Of a DNA stretch of 64,000 bases, positions 8,144 to 18,467 are shown one piece after another. Within the stretch, counting starts at the first letter, position 1. Each line of letters opens with the position of its first letter. This DNA comes from an uncultured Alphaproteobacteria bacterium (lineage in GTDB: Bacteria > Pseudomonadota > Alphaproteobacteria > HIMB59): contig CACCLU010000004.1 in assembly GCA_902546975.1 (NCBI GenBank), positions 1-64,000 of the forward strand. Reading direction: 5' to 3'. The notes below the pieces were generated by a model, which saw only the letters and a list, made by a program, of their open reading frames with translations, was not told the origin of the DNA and ran no database searches. A program made the translations under genes and the position numbers.

Positions 8144-9629
8144 CCATATATTTGCCTAATTTGGTGATATTTATATTCTCTACATTTAACGGATTTGATA
8201 AAGACCCTTCATATAAAACCGATATTTGGTGACATACATCAAGTAATTCATCTAAATCGTGTGAGATAATAATAATAGATACTCCCTTTTGTGATAATTC
8301 TACAATTGTTTTCTTAATAAATGCTTCAGACCCTGCATCTATGCCCCATGTAGGTTGAGATAAAATTAATAGCTCAGGATTTGACATAATTTCTCTTCCA
8401 ATAATAAATTTTTGTAGATTTCCTCCAGAGAGTTTACCAGCTTTGACATTATAAGAGGGTGTATCTACATTAAAATTTTTTATTACATCACTCGCATAAG
8501 AATTAATCTTTTCAAAATTAATAAAATCACCTTTCTTAAATTCTCTTTTATGGTTCATACTTAAAAATATATTTTCAGATAAAGACATCTCAGGCACAGC
8601 ACTGTGTCCTAATCTCTCTTCTGTAACGTATGAAATAGATAAAGATTTTCTTTGAAATGTAGATAGATTATTAATGTTTAAATCTTTAAAAATAATATCT
8701 CCACTAAATTCATAATCGTTTTCATTAAGTAGAATTTCCATTAATTCTTTCTGGCCATTTCCTGCGACTCCAGCTATGCCAAAAATTTGTCCCTTTTTTA
8801 AATTTAAATCAATAGTGTTTAAATTAATTGTAAATGGATCTTTAGATTGAGTTGATAAATTATTAATATTAAAAATATCCTTAGAAAAATTGATGTCTCT
8901 GACCTGTTTTGCTTTAGACACCTTATAACCTAACATTTTATATCCTAAAGTTTCAGGATCTTCATTTTGAGTCGAAATTGTACTTACTACTTTTCCATTT
9001 CTCATAATTGTTACATAATCAGACAGATTTATAATTTCTTCTAATTTATGAGATATAAATATAACTGTTAATCCATCTTTAACTAAATTTTTTAAAATTT
9101 TAAATAAATTACTAATTTCATCTGGTGTAAGAACAGAAGTTGGTTCATCCATGATTAGAATTTTTGGATTATTCAATAATGATCTAACAATTTCTACGGA
9201 TTGCCTCTGACCAACAGATAGAGAACTTATAGGAGAATTTAAATTTAAGTTAAAACCATACTTATCACATATTGTCTTAGACTTATCTTTTAATTTGGTT
9301 AAAGATATATTTTCATTCATACCCAGAATTAAATTTTCAGCAACAGTAAGTGATTCAAATAAACTGAAATGTTGAAAAACCATATTTATACCTAAGTTCT
9401 TTGCAGTAGATGGTGAATTAATTATTGCTAAATCAGAATTTATTAAAATTTCACCACTGTCAGGTTTTACATGACCATATAAAATTTTTACTAATGTTGA
9501 CTTTCCGGCACCATTTTCACCTAATATAGCGTGAACAGATTGCTCTTTGATATTAAAAGATACATCATCATTTGCTATAACTCCGGGATAAGATTTAAAA
9601 ATATTTTTAAATTCAACTATGGATTGCAT
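8127..9629 (-). CDS. ABC transporter ATP-binding protein, duplicated ATPase (NupO/YufO-like)
   Basis: ORF 500 aa; first Walker A GENGAGKSTL, LSVGQRQSVEIVRSL, ILIMDEPTSVLTP; second half LSGGNLQKFIIGRE. Confidence 0.92.
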   Translation of the reverse strand: MQSIVEFKNIFKSYPGVIANDDVSFNIKEQSVHAILGENGAGKSTLVKILYGHVKPDSGEILINSDLAIINSPSTAKNLGINMVFQHFSLFESLTVAENLILGMNENISLTKLKDKSKTICDKYGFNLNLNSPISSLSVGQRQSVEIVRSLLNNPKILIMDEPTSVLTPDEISNLFKILKNLVKDGLTVIFISHKLEEIINLSDYVTIMRNGKVVSTISTQNEDPETLGYKMLGYKVSKAKQVRDINFSKDIFNINNLSTQSKDPFTINLNTIDLNLKKGQIFGIAGVAGNGQKELMEILLNENDYEFSGDIIFKDLNINNLSTFQRKSLSISYVTEERLGHSAVPEMSLSENIFLSMNHKREFKKGDFINFEKINSYASDVIKNFNVDTPSYNVKAGKLSGGNLQKFIIGREIMSNPELLILSQPTWGIDAGSEAFIKKTIVELSQKGVSIIIISHDLDELLDVCHQISVLYEGSLSNPLNVENINITKLGKYMGGLFD

Positions 9630-9688
9630 AAATATTAATAGATTCCTTTTTTTAAAGATTAAATTGTTTTTTTTAATTTAGGATAAAA

Positions 9689-10276
9689 TTATAAATATAA
9701 TGGCTCTGAGTCGTAAGATGACCAAAGATACCATGTTACAATAGTTGAATAATTTCGCCATTTGTTAGAATGAAAAGAAAATTTAGATAAATTTTTATCT
9801 TTATAATATTTCTTATAGGCATTAATGAAACCAAGGTCTCCTAATGGCATTATGTTAGGCAAACCTAAATAAAAAATAGAAAACATTTCAGCAGTCCATT
9901 TACCAATGCCAAAAATTTGAGTTAAATTATTGTTAACTTTTTCAAAATCACTGTTGCTTAAATTTATATCGGTTACTAAATGATAATTATTTAGAAGTGA
10001 ATTTAAGCACTTTTTCTTATTTTTACTTAAAGGTAAGTTTTTTATTTTACTTTTATTTGTTTTAAAATTTTTAAAATTTATAGGACCAATTATATTCTTA
10101 GAATTTCTATAAATAGACATAGCAGCAGAAACAGATATCTGCTGTGAACAGATGGATTTAAATAAAACATCAAATTTATTTTTATTTGTTTTTAATTGAT
10201 GTTTTGGATTATAATAACGTTTAAAAACAGGGTCATTCTCTAATAAATAAGCACAACCTTTTTTCCAATAATTCAT
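9689..10276 (-). CDS. DNA-3-methyladenine glycosylase II-like (HhH-GPD) protein
   Basis: ORF 195 aa; ICSQQISVSAA, IFGIGKWTAEMFSIFYLGLPNIMPLGDLG. Confidence 0.85.
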   Translation of the reverse strand: MNYWKKGCAYLLENDPVFKRYYNPKHQLKTNKNKFDVLFKSICSQQISVSAAMSIYRNSKNIIGPINFKNFKTNKSKIKNLPLSKNKKKCLNSLLNNYHLVTDINLSNSDFEKVNNNLTQIFGIGKWTAEMFSIFYLGLPNIMPLGDLGFINAYKKYYKDKNLSKFSFHSNKWRNYSTIVTWYLWSSYDSEPLYL

Positions 10277-11142
10277 TGATCATTAAATGACTTGATTAAA
10301 CTTGAAGTATCATATTTTTTATAAATTGTATTTTGTAAACTTTTATACTTTTTAAAGACACTTTTTGTTAGATTTAAGTTTAATTTATTTTTTTTTGCTT
10401 GTTGTAAAACATATTTTAAATCTTTAGTCATTAATTCTGTAGAAAAACCAAAATTAAATTTATTTTTGGTAAGTGTTGGATACCTATTCGTAAATTGCCA
10501 AGAATTAGCTGCACCATTTTTTATAGCATTAAAAATTTTATTTTGATCAAGTTTATTTTTTTTACTAAAAAGATATGCCTCTGATATAGAATATAAAATA
10601 CCACAAATTAAAATTTGATTAGTAAATTTAGTTAATTGACCTGAGCCTAATTTACCCATATGAGTTATACTTTTAGAGTAAGATGAAATTATTCTTTTTG
10701 ATTTGTTAAAGTTTAGTTTAGTTCCACCAACCATTACTGATAATGAACCTTTTTTAGCACCTTCTTCCCCACCTGTAATAGGAGCATCTAAAAATTTTAT
10801 TATTCTTTGATTACACAACCTAGAGAGTATATCTATTTGCCTTAATGATATAGTTGAGTGATCAATAATAATTGAATTTTTGTGAAAATTTGAAGTTTTT
10901 ACAAACTTATTAAAAAAAGAATTAACCGCATGATCATCTTTTAAGCAGGAAATAATAAAGTCAAATTTAATATCATTTTTAAAATTATAACTTTCAGCTA
11001 TAAATTTTTTTTTCCATTTAAATTCAACTGATTTAGTTCTATTAAATACAAATAGTTTAAAATTTTTATTTTTGGACAAATATCCAGCCATATGAAAACC
11101 CATTTTTCCAAGTCCAACGAATAGAATCTTATAAGTTGGCAT
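10273..11142 (-). CDS. 3-hydroxyisobutyrate dehydrogenase-like NAD(P)-dependent oxidoreductase
   Basis: ORF; VGLGKMGFHMAGYLSK, FLDAPITGGEEGAKKGSLSVMVGG, GSGQLTKFTNQ. Confidence 0.88.
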   Translation of the reverse strand: MPTYKILFVGLGKMGFHMAGYLSKNKNFKLFVFNRTKSVEFKWKKKFIAESYNFKNDIKFDFIISCLKDDHAVNSFFNKFVKTSNFHKNSIIIDHSTISLRQIDILSRLCNQRIIKFLDAPITGGEEGAKKGSLSVMVGGTKLNFNKSKRIISSYSKSITHMGKLGSGQLTKFTNQILICGILYSISEAYLFSKKNKLDQNKIFNAIKNGAANSWQFTNRYPTLTKNKFNFGFSTELMTKDLKYVLQQAKKNKLNLNLTKSVFKKYKSLQNTIYKKYDTSSLIKSFNDQ

Positions 11143-11845
11143 AAAAAATTATTTTTTTTTCTAATTTTGAATAATCAAATTCCATATTTGGAAGATTTGT
11201 TTCAAAATTTAATAACTTTAAAAAACTCATAGCTGGAAATAAATCCCAAATTTTTGATCCGTAAACAGTCAAAAAAGATCTTTCACCCTCTATAGCTTCA
11301 ATGACATCATAACCAATTGATCTTGATCTTATTTTTTCTGTGTAAGAAGTAATAATATCTTTAAAATAAACTTTGGCATGTTCACCCAAAAATCCAATTT
11401 GATTACTATAATTTTGAGGCTTTATTTGCTTATGGTTTTTGAATATAAAATTGTTATGAGTATGGTAAAAAATATCACCAATAGGATCATATATTATAGC
11501 AAATTCACATCGAGTAGATTTTATAAATGATACCATTATTGCAACTTTATTAATACCATTGATAAAATTTCTTGTTCCATCAATTGGATCTACGGTCAAA
11601 TATTCATTTTTTTTTATTAATTCAGAATTACTCTCTTCAGATATAATATTAGAAAAACCAATATTTTTAAAATATTCAATTAGTTCATTCTCTATAATTA
11701 CATCATAACGAGTAACTTTAGAATTATCTTCTTTAGTTGAAACTTCATTTTCACTAAGTTTTCCAATATTTGGAATAATAATTTCTTTTGCAATTTTATT
11801 TAAGTATTTATGAGTATCTAAAAAAAAATTTTTATTAATCATCAT
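11129..11845 (-). CDS. Inositol monophosphatase family protein
   Basis: ORF 238 aa; ISEES...YLTVDPIDGTRNFINGINKVAIMVSF. Confidence 0.85.
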   Translation of the reverse strand: MMINKNFFLDTHKYLNKIAKEIIIPNIGKLSENEVSTKEDNSKVTRYDVIIENELIEYFKNIGFSNIISEESNSELIKKNEYLTVDPIDGTRNFINGINKVAIMVSFIKSTRCEFAIIYDPIGDIFYHTHNNFIFKNHKQIKPQNYSNQIGFLGEHAKVYFKDIITSYTEKIRSRSIGYDVIEAIEGERSFLTVYGSKIWDLFPAMSFLKLLNFETNLPNMEFDYSKLEKKIIFYANL

Positions 11846-13163
11846 TTATTATTTTTTCTAAAATATGAGAGTCTTTTTGCGATACACATAAAATCAATAT
11901 ATCGTTATTCAGAGGGATATGATCATCATTTTTTAACTCTAATGACTCATTAGTTAGGGTGCATATGTGGTTTATTACATCAGATTTTTTTATATTTTCA
12001 TATATCTCATTTTTATATTTAATTTCATAAATTATGTACTCCTCTTTAAAAATAGAATGATAAGATAAAAGAGAACCTTTAGAAATTTTTTCAATTATTC
12101 TAGATGTTGTTAATTCTCTTGGATTAATTATAACATCTATGCCCAAATCATTTGCAAAAGATGAATACGACTCATTATTAATTACTGATATAACTGATTT
12201 AGATCCTCTTTTTTTTGCAATTATTGACAATATCGTATTAATTTGATCATTATCTGTGACGGTAATTACTAAATCAGAATTGTTGAGTTTTATTTCTTCA
12301 TACAAAGTTTGATCGAGAGCATCACCATGAAAGATTGTAGTATTTTTGAGTATACCAGCTAGAAAATTACATCTTTCTTTATCTAGTTCTAAAACTTTCA
12401 AGTTAATTTCTTGATCGTCTTGTTCAATTAAAGTTGATAAATTTTGACCAATATTCCCCCCACCAACAATAAGAACATCTAATACATAGTCTTTAAAACC
12501 AAAGAACTTAATGAGTTTATTCAAATATTTTTTCTTTATTAATAAATAAAGTTGATCTGAAATTGATATATTTTTAAAATCAAAATTTATCATATCATCT
12601 TTACTATGACCTAAATAACAAAGGTTATTGGTTTTGAAGAAAACTTTAATTTCTTCAAAAGTATGATTTTTAAATAAATTAGATGATTGCATTCCAATTA
12701 ATAAATAATCTTGGGTTATTAGAGACTCACTAAAAAAAGCACCAGGCAAATGGATTTTTTCAAATATATTATTTGAGACCTCCCATTCGGGAGATATAAT
12801 ATGGTCAAGAAAACTATTTGACTCAATCAATAATGATTTATTTTCATCTAAAATTAAATTTTGATTTCTAACCCTTGCAATTGATTTATCGACTTTTAAA
12901 AATTCTTTTGCAAATTTACTTGTGATAATATTCTTTTCGTCACTTCGTGTAACAGCAATAAAACAATCAATTTTAGAATCAAAATTTTTATAGAATGAAG
13001 GATTAAGAGGATCATCATAAATTGTCTTAATATCATATCTCTCAGATAAATTTTTTAATTCATTGGCGTCATCATCTAAAAGAAAAACGTTTTTTCCTTG
13101 TTCAGATAATTTTTTTGCAAGATTTGCACCAACTATTCCTGAACCAAGTATAAGTATATTCAT
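11835..13163 (-). CDS. trkA: Trk system potassium transport regulatory protein
   Basis: ORF 442 aa; two Rossmann repeats ILGSGIVGANLAKKLSEQGKNVFLLDDD and LIVGGGNIGQNLSTLIEQ; position after ntrX. Confidence 0.85.
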   Translation of the reverse strand: MNILILGSGIVGANLAKKLSEQGKNVFLLDDDANELKNLSERYDIKTIYDDPLNPSFYKNFDSKIDCFIAVTRSDEKNIITSKFAKEFLKVDKSIARVRNQNLILDENKSLLIESNSFLDHIISPEWEVSNNIFEKIHLPGAFFSESLITQDYLLIGMQSSNLFKNHTFEEIKVFFKTNNLCYLGHSKDDMINFDFKNISISDQLYLLIKKKYLNKLIKFFGFKDYVLDVLIVGGGNIGQNLSTLIEQDDQEINLKVLELDKERCNFLAGILKNTTIFHGDALDQTLYEEIKLNNSDLVITVTDNDQINTILSIIAKKRGSKSVISVINNESYSSFANDLGIDVIINPRELTTSRIIEKISKGSLLSYHSIFKEEYIIYEIKYKNEIYENIKKSDVINHICTLTNESLELKNDDHIPLNNDILILCVSQKDSHILEKIINDD

Positions 13164-14410
13164 TAATCTATTTTTATTTTGAGTGATTTAACTTTACGAT
13201 ACAAAGATACTCTATCTAGTTTAAGCATTTTAGCAGTCAAAGTCATATTAAAATTGTTTATTTTTAATTTTTGTATTAGATAATCTTTTTCAAATTTGTC
13301 CTTAGCTTCTCTAAAATTTAAATCATAAAGATCAGTACTATCTACAGAATTATTCATCAAATCCTCAATTAAGTTTTTTGATACAAATAAACTATTGTCT
13401 GTTAAAAATCCTGTTATATTTTCAGAAAGATTCATTATCTCAAATATGTTTCCAGGCCAGGTATGATTTAATAATAATTTCTGGACTTCATCATCGACTT
13501 TAATTCTACTATCAAATTTCTTTTGTGAAAAAATATTTAAATAATGTTTAAAAAGTGGAAAAATTTCATCTTTTCTTGAAGTCAATGGATTTAGTATAAC
13601 TCTGTGATCAATATTATTAACAAATGGATCTTTCACATCTATTTTTCTACTATCAAATATGATAGATGCATTTATTTTTTTACTTTTTACTAAATTTAAA
13701 TAATTCAATAGTTCAATTTGATTAAAATTTTCATAATCATTTAAATAAATAGTAAAATAATTATGTAATGAACTTAATTTTAATAAATCAGACTCATTCA
13801 TTAAATTTTCATTTAAGTTAATAAATGTATCAGGATTATTTGATGATAAATTCATGTGAATAGTATTTGCAAGAAAATTTTTTCCAATCCCATTAGGTCC
13901 TATAATTAAAATAGAAGAATTATTTTTTATCTTGGATAATATTTTAAAAACATTTTCAATATAGTTACCATAACCAATAGTATCTATTTTAGAATGAAAA
14001 GATATTTTGTTTCTATAATTATTAATTGTAACACGTTGCTTTAATTCGAGTAGATTTTTTTGGATTATATGAATAAGTTTTTTAGTTTCAAATGGTTTTT
14101 CAATAAAGTCGTTTGCTCCTGCTTTAACGGACTCAATTGCATTATCTATATTTGCATGACCACTGAAGGAAACAATTACTAAATTTTCATATTTATTTTT
14201 TAAAAATTCAATTATATCTATCCCCTGTTTTGTGCTATTCTTAAGCCATAAATCTACTAATATAACGTCATAATTAAAATTTCTTAGTTCAAGATCAGCA
14301 AATTCTTTATATGAATTAGCATATGTGACCTCGTAACCTTGTTTAGAAAGTATAAGCGAAATTTGTTTACAAATTTCTAGTTCATCATCAATTACTAATA
14401 TTTTAGTCAT
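13163..14410 (-). CDS. ntrX: NtrX-like response regulator with degenerate AAA+ domain
   Basis: ORF 415 aa; REC domain (VDLWLKNSTKQGIDIIEFLK, IEKPFETKK), altered Walker A GPNGIGKNFLAN, no GAFTGA, C-terminal Fis-type HTH AKMLKLDRVSLYRKVKSL; paired with ntrY. Confidence 0.82.
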   Translation of the reverse strand: MTKILVIDDELEICKQISLILSKQGYEVTYANSYKEFADLELRNFNYDVILVDLWLKNSTKQGIDIIEFLKNKYENLVIVSFSGHANIDNAIESVKAGANDFIEKPFETKKLIHIIQKNLLELKQRVTINNYRNKISFHSKIDTIGYGNYIENVFKILSKIKNNSSILIIGPNGIGKNFLANTIHMNLSSNNPDTFINLNENLMNESDLLKLSSLHNYFTIYLNDYENFNQIELLNYLNLVKSKKINASIIFDSRKIDVKDPFVNNIDHRVILNPLTSRKDEIFPLFKHYLNIFSQKKFDSRIKVDDEVQKLLLNHTWPGNIFEIMNLSENITGFLTDNSLFVSKNLIEDLMNNSVDSTDLYDLNFREAKDKFEKDYLIQKLKINNFNMTLTAKMLKLDRVSLYRKVKSLKIKID

Positions 14411-16427
14411 AGAAAATTATTTCAATTTTAAATCCTGAATAACTGTTCGTTGTTATATTCATCTTATAGGAGTTGTCAGTAATTATTTTATTTATTAAAG
14501 ATAATCCTAATCCAGATGAATTTTTAGTTGAAAAATATGGTTTAATAAGATCATCAATATCTCCATCGTATCCAGGACCATTATCAAAAAAGGTTAAAAT
14601 CAAATTTCTATCTATTTTTTTTAAAGATATTTCAATTGTAGGATTATTTGTTGATATTAAAGCTTCAATAGAATTTTTAAAAAGATTATTAAAAATTATA
14701 TCTAAATATGAATGATCAAAATTAACAAAGAGATTTTCTTCAATTTTATGACTTATTTTAATTTTATCATAATTTCTTTTATATTCATCAATGTAAACTA
14801 AACAAATTTCTGATAAATTTAACTTAGTAATATTTGCTTTAGGCAATCTTGCATATGTAGAAAATTCATTTACAAGGTTTTGAATTAAAAAAATTTGCCT
14901 TTTAATAGATTTAATTGAATTAATTAATTCTTCATCTTCAAGTTGACTTTCAATAAATTCTGTTGATAAAAGCATAGGTGTCAATGGATTTTTTATCTCA
15001 TGAGAAATTTTCCTAGCAAGATCTGCAATAGCATTATTTTTTTCAGCAAATATTAAGTCAGTATAGTCATTAAATATTATAATTTGGTCAAATAGAGAAT
15101 TATTATCAATAAAAATAGATTTCACAAAAAAATATTTTTGAATATTTTTTAATTTAACTTTTAAATTTATCTCGTATGATTTTTTATAAAAATTTTGACT
15201 GTTATTAAAATAGTTTGAAAGTAATTTAATAAAGTTTTCAAATGATGTATTTTTTTCACTACTAAATATTGCGGATGCTGAATTTTCAAAAATCATTGAC
15301 TTATTATTTAAGACAAAAATGCCATATGGTGAATTTTCTATAATATTATTTATAAAACTCAGTTGATCGTTAATAGTTGCATTAACCTCCTGTAGATTAT
15401 TTTTTTGATTGATTATTGTTTTACTCATCTCATGAAAAGAGTTTGTTAATACAGAAATATCATCCTTATTACTCGATTTTTCAAATTTCGATTGTTTATA
15501 TTTTCCTTTTCTAAGATCTATAATTGAGTTATTCAAATCTCTTATTGGTTTAGCCAATCTAAAACTAAAATTTGTTCCTATTATGATGAATATAAAAATT
15601 AAACTCGTAGAAAGAATTATATAGATAGTAAAAAAGGTTATTTGAATATTTCTTTTATTATTATCAATAGAATTTATTGCCTCATATGATTGTATAATGT
15701 TTTGATAATAATTTAATGTTTCTAAATCAATATTCTTAAGTAGTAATAAATAATTAGAGTTATTTAAGTTCACTTTAGAGAAAAGTTGATCATTTGAAAA
15801 AAATATAGTTATATCATTTTCGCTTTTAGTGCTAGCATTCTTCAAATTTTCATCTGATAAGAATATTTTTTCATCTGAAATATGTTCTATAAATTGATTG
15901 TCATTATTATAATTGTAAACAGTTGTAATATTAAATCTTTGTATAATATCCCTATCAATTAATCTCTCAGCAAGAACATAATTTCTTATAAACTTTGAAT
16001 CTGTTATGAGATCTCTTTCAGTTTGATTAATGTATTTCTGTGCCAATTGATACGAGTTATTAACAGTAGATTTAAATGCAGGACCTAGCCAAGTACTTAC
16101 TTCAATATTAAAAAAAATAGCAGATGCTAGTAGTATTATTCCACTAGGAATAATAGAAAAAAGACCAAAAAAAAGAAAAAATTTATTAAAAAGCCTTAAA
16201 CCTACTACCTCACGATTTTTATATTTTAAATAATTAATTAAAAATATTGATAAATACAAAATAAGAATTAAAAGAAATACAAAATCAGCAATAAAAACAT
16301 ATTGAATAAGTTCTGCATTACGAACTATCTCATTTGATGAAATAAGTGAATATACAGTTAAAGAAAAAAGCGTTATAAAAATAGAAATCAATATAAATGC
16401 GGAAAATTTATTAAAATAATTTGACAT
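14403..16427 (-). CDS. ntrY: NtrY-like sensor histidine kinase
   Basis: ORF 674 aa; N-terminal TM segments, HAMP-like region, H-box ARKISHEIKNPLTPM, N/G boxes FFDNGPGY, SSGLGLSLINKI. Confidence 0.86.
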   Translation of the reverse strand: MSNYFNKFSAFILISIFITLFSLTVYSLISSNEIVRNAELIQYVFIADFVFLLILILYLSIFLINYLKYKNREVVGLRLFNKFFLFFGLFSIIPSGIILLASAIFFNIEVSTWLGPAFKSTVNNSYQLAQKYINQTERDLITDSKFIRNYVLAERLIDRDIIQRFNITTVYNYNNDNQFIEHISDEKIFLSDENLKNASTKSENDITIFFSNDQLFSKVNLNNSNYLLLLKNIDLETLNYYQNIIQSYEAINSIDNNKRNIQITFFTIYIILSTSLIFIFIIIGTNFSFRLAKPIRDLNNSIIDLRKGKYKQSKFEKSSNKDDISVLTNSFHEMSKTIINQKNNLQEVNATINDQLSFINNIIENSPYGIFVLNNKSMIFENSASAIFSSEKNTSFENFIKLLSNYFNNSQNFYKKSYEINLKVKLKNIQKYFFVKSIFIDNNSLFDQIIIFNDYTDLIFAEKNNAIADLARKISHEIKNPLTPMLLSTEFIESQLEDEELINSIKSIKRQIFLIQNLVNEFSTYARLPKANITKLNLSEICLVYIDEYKRNYDKIKISHKIEENLFVNFDHSYLDIIFNNLFKNSIEALISTNNPTIEISLKKIDRNLILTFFDNGPGYDGDIDDLIKPYFSTKNSSGLGLSLINKIITDNSYKMNITTNSYSGFKIEIIFYD

Positions 16428-17560
16428 TAAATAACTCTAATATACATTTTGTACTTCTAGCAGGTGGTAATAGTTTACGATTTTCATCTAATACAAATAA
16501 GCTCTTAGCAAAATTTAAAAATAAAAATTTACTAGTTCATAATATTGAATTTATTAAAGAACTTAAATTTAAAAAGATAACACTTGTAATTAATAATCTA
16601 AAAAACACTAATATAAACATTTTTAATGATTTAGAAGTAATAAAGGGAGGAAAAACAAGATCAGAAAGTGTAAAAAATGCTTTAAACAAATCCAAATATA
16701 AATCAAAATTTGTAATCATTCACGATGTAGCTAGACCATTAAATTCTCAAAAATTAATCAAAAATATAATAAAGAATTTATTAGAAAAAGATTATGATTG
16801 TGTAGTTCCTTATACTAAATGTTCTGATACTGCTATTATTGGTCATGATAATATAGACAGAGAAAAACTTAAACTTATTAAAACACCACAAGGATTTATT
16901 AAAAATAAAATTACTATTTTACATAATAGAAATAAAAATAAGTTATTAACTGATGACAGCCAGCTTTTTAGGAATGAAAAAAATAAATTTAAAATTAAAT
17001 ATTTATTACAAAATGAAATAAATATAAAAATTACATACAAAGATGAATTAAAATCATTAAATAAATTAGTTGAAAATAATATCTTAGTTGGAATTGGTTA
17101 TGATATTCACAGAACTATAAAAACTAATAAAAATAATTTATTAAAACTTGGCGGTGCAAAAATAAAATCAAAAGTAAAAGTTATTTCTCACTCAGATGGA
17201 GATGTAATACTACATGCTATCACAGACTCTATTCTAGGAGCACTATCTCATAGAGATATAGGTACATATTTTCCAAATAACAAAAAAAACTTAAATAGAA
17301 ATTCAATAGACTTTTTGAATTATGCTTTGAACAAAATGAATTTAAAGAAAAAGATGATCAATAATATTGATCTAATGATTGTTTCAGAAGAACCTAAAAT
17401 AAATCCTCATTTTAAAATGATTTTAGAGAGTATTTCAAAGAACCTTAATATCAATAAAAATAGTATTTCTATAAAAGCTACTACAAATGAAAAATCTGGA
17501 TTAATAGGTAGAGGAAATTTTATAGCCTGTTGGTCAAATGTTTCTCTGAGAGAAAACTAA
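16421..17560 (+). CDS. ispDF: Bifunctional IspD/IspF (MEP cytidylyltransferase / MECDP synthase)
   Basis: ORF, TTG start; Isp[14 protein letters not shown] and IIHDVARPL; Isp[34 protein letters not shown]. Confidence 0.92.
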   Translation: MTLNNSNIHFVLLAGGNSLRFSSNTNKLLAKFKNKNLLVHNIEFIKELKFKKITLVINNLKNTNINIFNDLEVIKGGKTRSESVKNALNKSKYKSKFVIIHDVARPLNSQKLIKNIIKNLLEKDYDCVVPYTKCSDTAIIGHDNIDREKLKLIKTPQGFIKNKITILHNRNKNKLLTDDSQLFRNEKNKFKIKYLLQNEINIKITYKDELKSLNKLVENNILVGIGYDIHRTIKTNKNNLLKLGGAKIKSKVKVISHSDGDVILHAITDSILGALSHRDIGTYFPNNKKNLNRNSIDFLNYALNKMNLKKKMINNIDLMIVSEEPKINPHFKMILESISKNLNINKNSISIKATTNEKSGLIGRGNFIACWSNVSLREN

Positions 17561-18465
17561 ACTACTTTTTTTAGTTTTTCAAAGTCTTCATCTGCGTGAT
17601 AACTTGACCTTGTCATCGGTGAGGAGGAAATCATTTTAAATCCCAATTTTAAAGAAACATTATAAAGACTTTTAAACTCGTCGGGAGAGTAAAACTTATG
17701 AACTTTTTCATGATGAATAGATGGCTGAAGGTATTGGCCTATTGTAACAAAATCAATATTAGAATCTTTCATATCTTTTAATACTTCTATTACTTCTGAA
17801 TAATTTTCGCCTAACCCAACCATAATACCAGACTTTGTAAATATTGATGGATCAAATTCTTTAACTTCTCTTAAAAGCTTTAAACTCTCAATATAATTAG
17901 AACCAGGTCTGATTTGTTTATAGACTCTTGGAACTGTCTCTAAGTTATGATTAAAAACATCGGGCTTCACCTTTGCGATATCGATGTAGTTTCTATTTTT
18001 TCTTAAAAAATCGGGTGTTAAAATTTCTATTGTTGTATTATTAGATAGTTCTCTTATGTACTTAATAGTATCAATAAAATGCTGAGCACCACCGTCAGGT
18101 AAGTCATCTCTGTCAACACTTGTTACCACAACATGTTTAAGTCCTAATTTTAAAACAGATTTGGCAACGTTAAGAGGTTCCATTGGATCTGGTGGCTCAG
18201 AGGGTTTACCAGTTTTTACATTACAGAATGCACATGCTCTAGTACAGGTATCTCCTAATATCATAAAAGTTGCGTGTTTTTTTTCCCAACATTCTCCAAT
18301 ATTTGGACATGCAGCTTCTTGACAGACAGTAACTAAGTTATGAGATTTAACTATGTCTAGTGTCTCAAAATATTTTTTTGATGTTGGTGCTTTTACTTTT
18401 AGCCAATTAGGTTTTTTTAATGTCGTGGGATTAAATTTTTTAATTTTTTCTGGATGTCTGATCAT
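17557..18465 (-). CDS. lipA: Lipoyl synthase
   Basis: [35 protein letters not shown] radical-SAM motif. Confidence 0.97.
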   Translation of the reverse strand: MIRHPEKIKKFNPTTLKKPNWLKVKAPTSKKYFETLDIVKSHNLVTVCQEAACPNIGECWEKKHATFMILGDTCTRACAFCNVKTGKPSEPPDPMEPLNVAKSVLKLGLKHVVVTSVDRDDLPDGGAQHFIDTIKYIRELSNNTTIEILTPDFLRKNRNYIDIAKVKPDVFNHNLETVPRVYKQIRPGSNYIESLKLLREVKEFDPSIFTKSGIMVGLGENYSEVIEVLKDMKDSNIDFVTIGQYLQPSIHHEKVHKFYSPDEFKSLYNVSLKLGFKMISSSPMTRSSYHADEDFEKLKKVV

Positions 18466-18467
18466 TT

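Noticed and set aside
9650-9688. Weak inverted repeat TAAATT...AATTTA with T-run between the ABC ATPase and alkA genes
   Set aside because: Six AT-only base pairs are expected by chance at this composition; no strong terminator or regulatory case.
16537-17040. Two minus-strand ORFs (60 and 65 aa)
   Set aside because: Antisense to ispDF; hydrophobic translations are expected from Lys/Asn-rich AT-rich sense codons.
16421-17560. IspD-IspF fusion as a novelty
   Set aside because: Bifunctional IspDF is well known in alphaproteobacteria.
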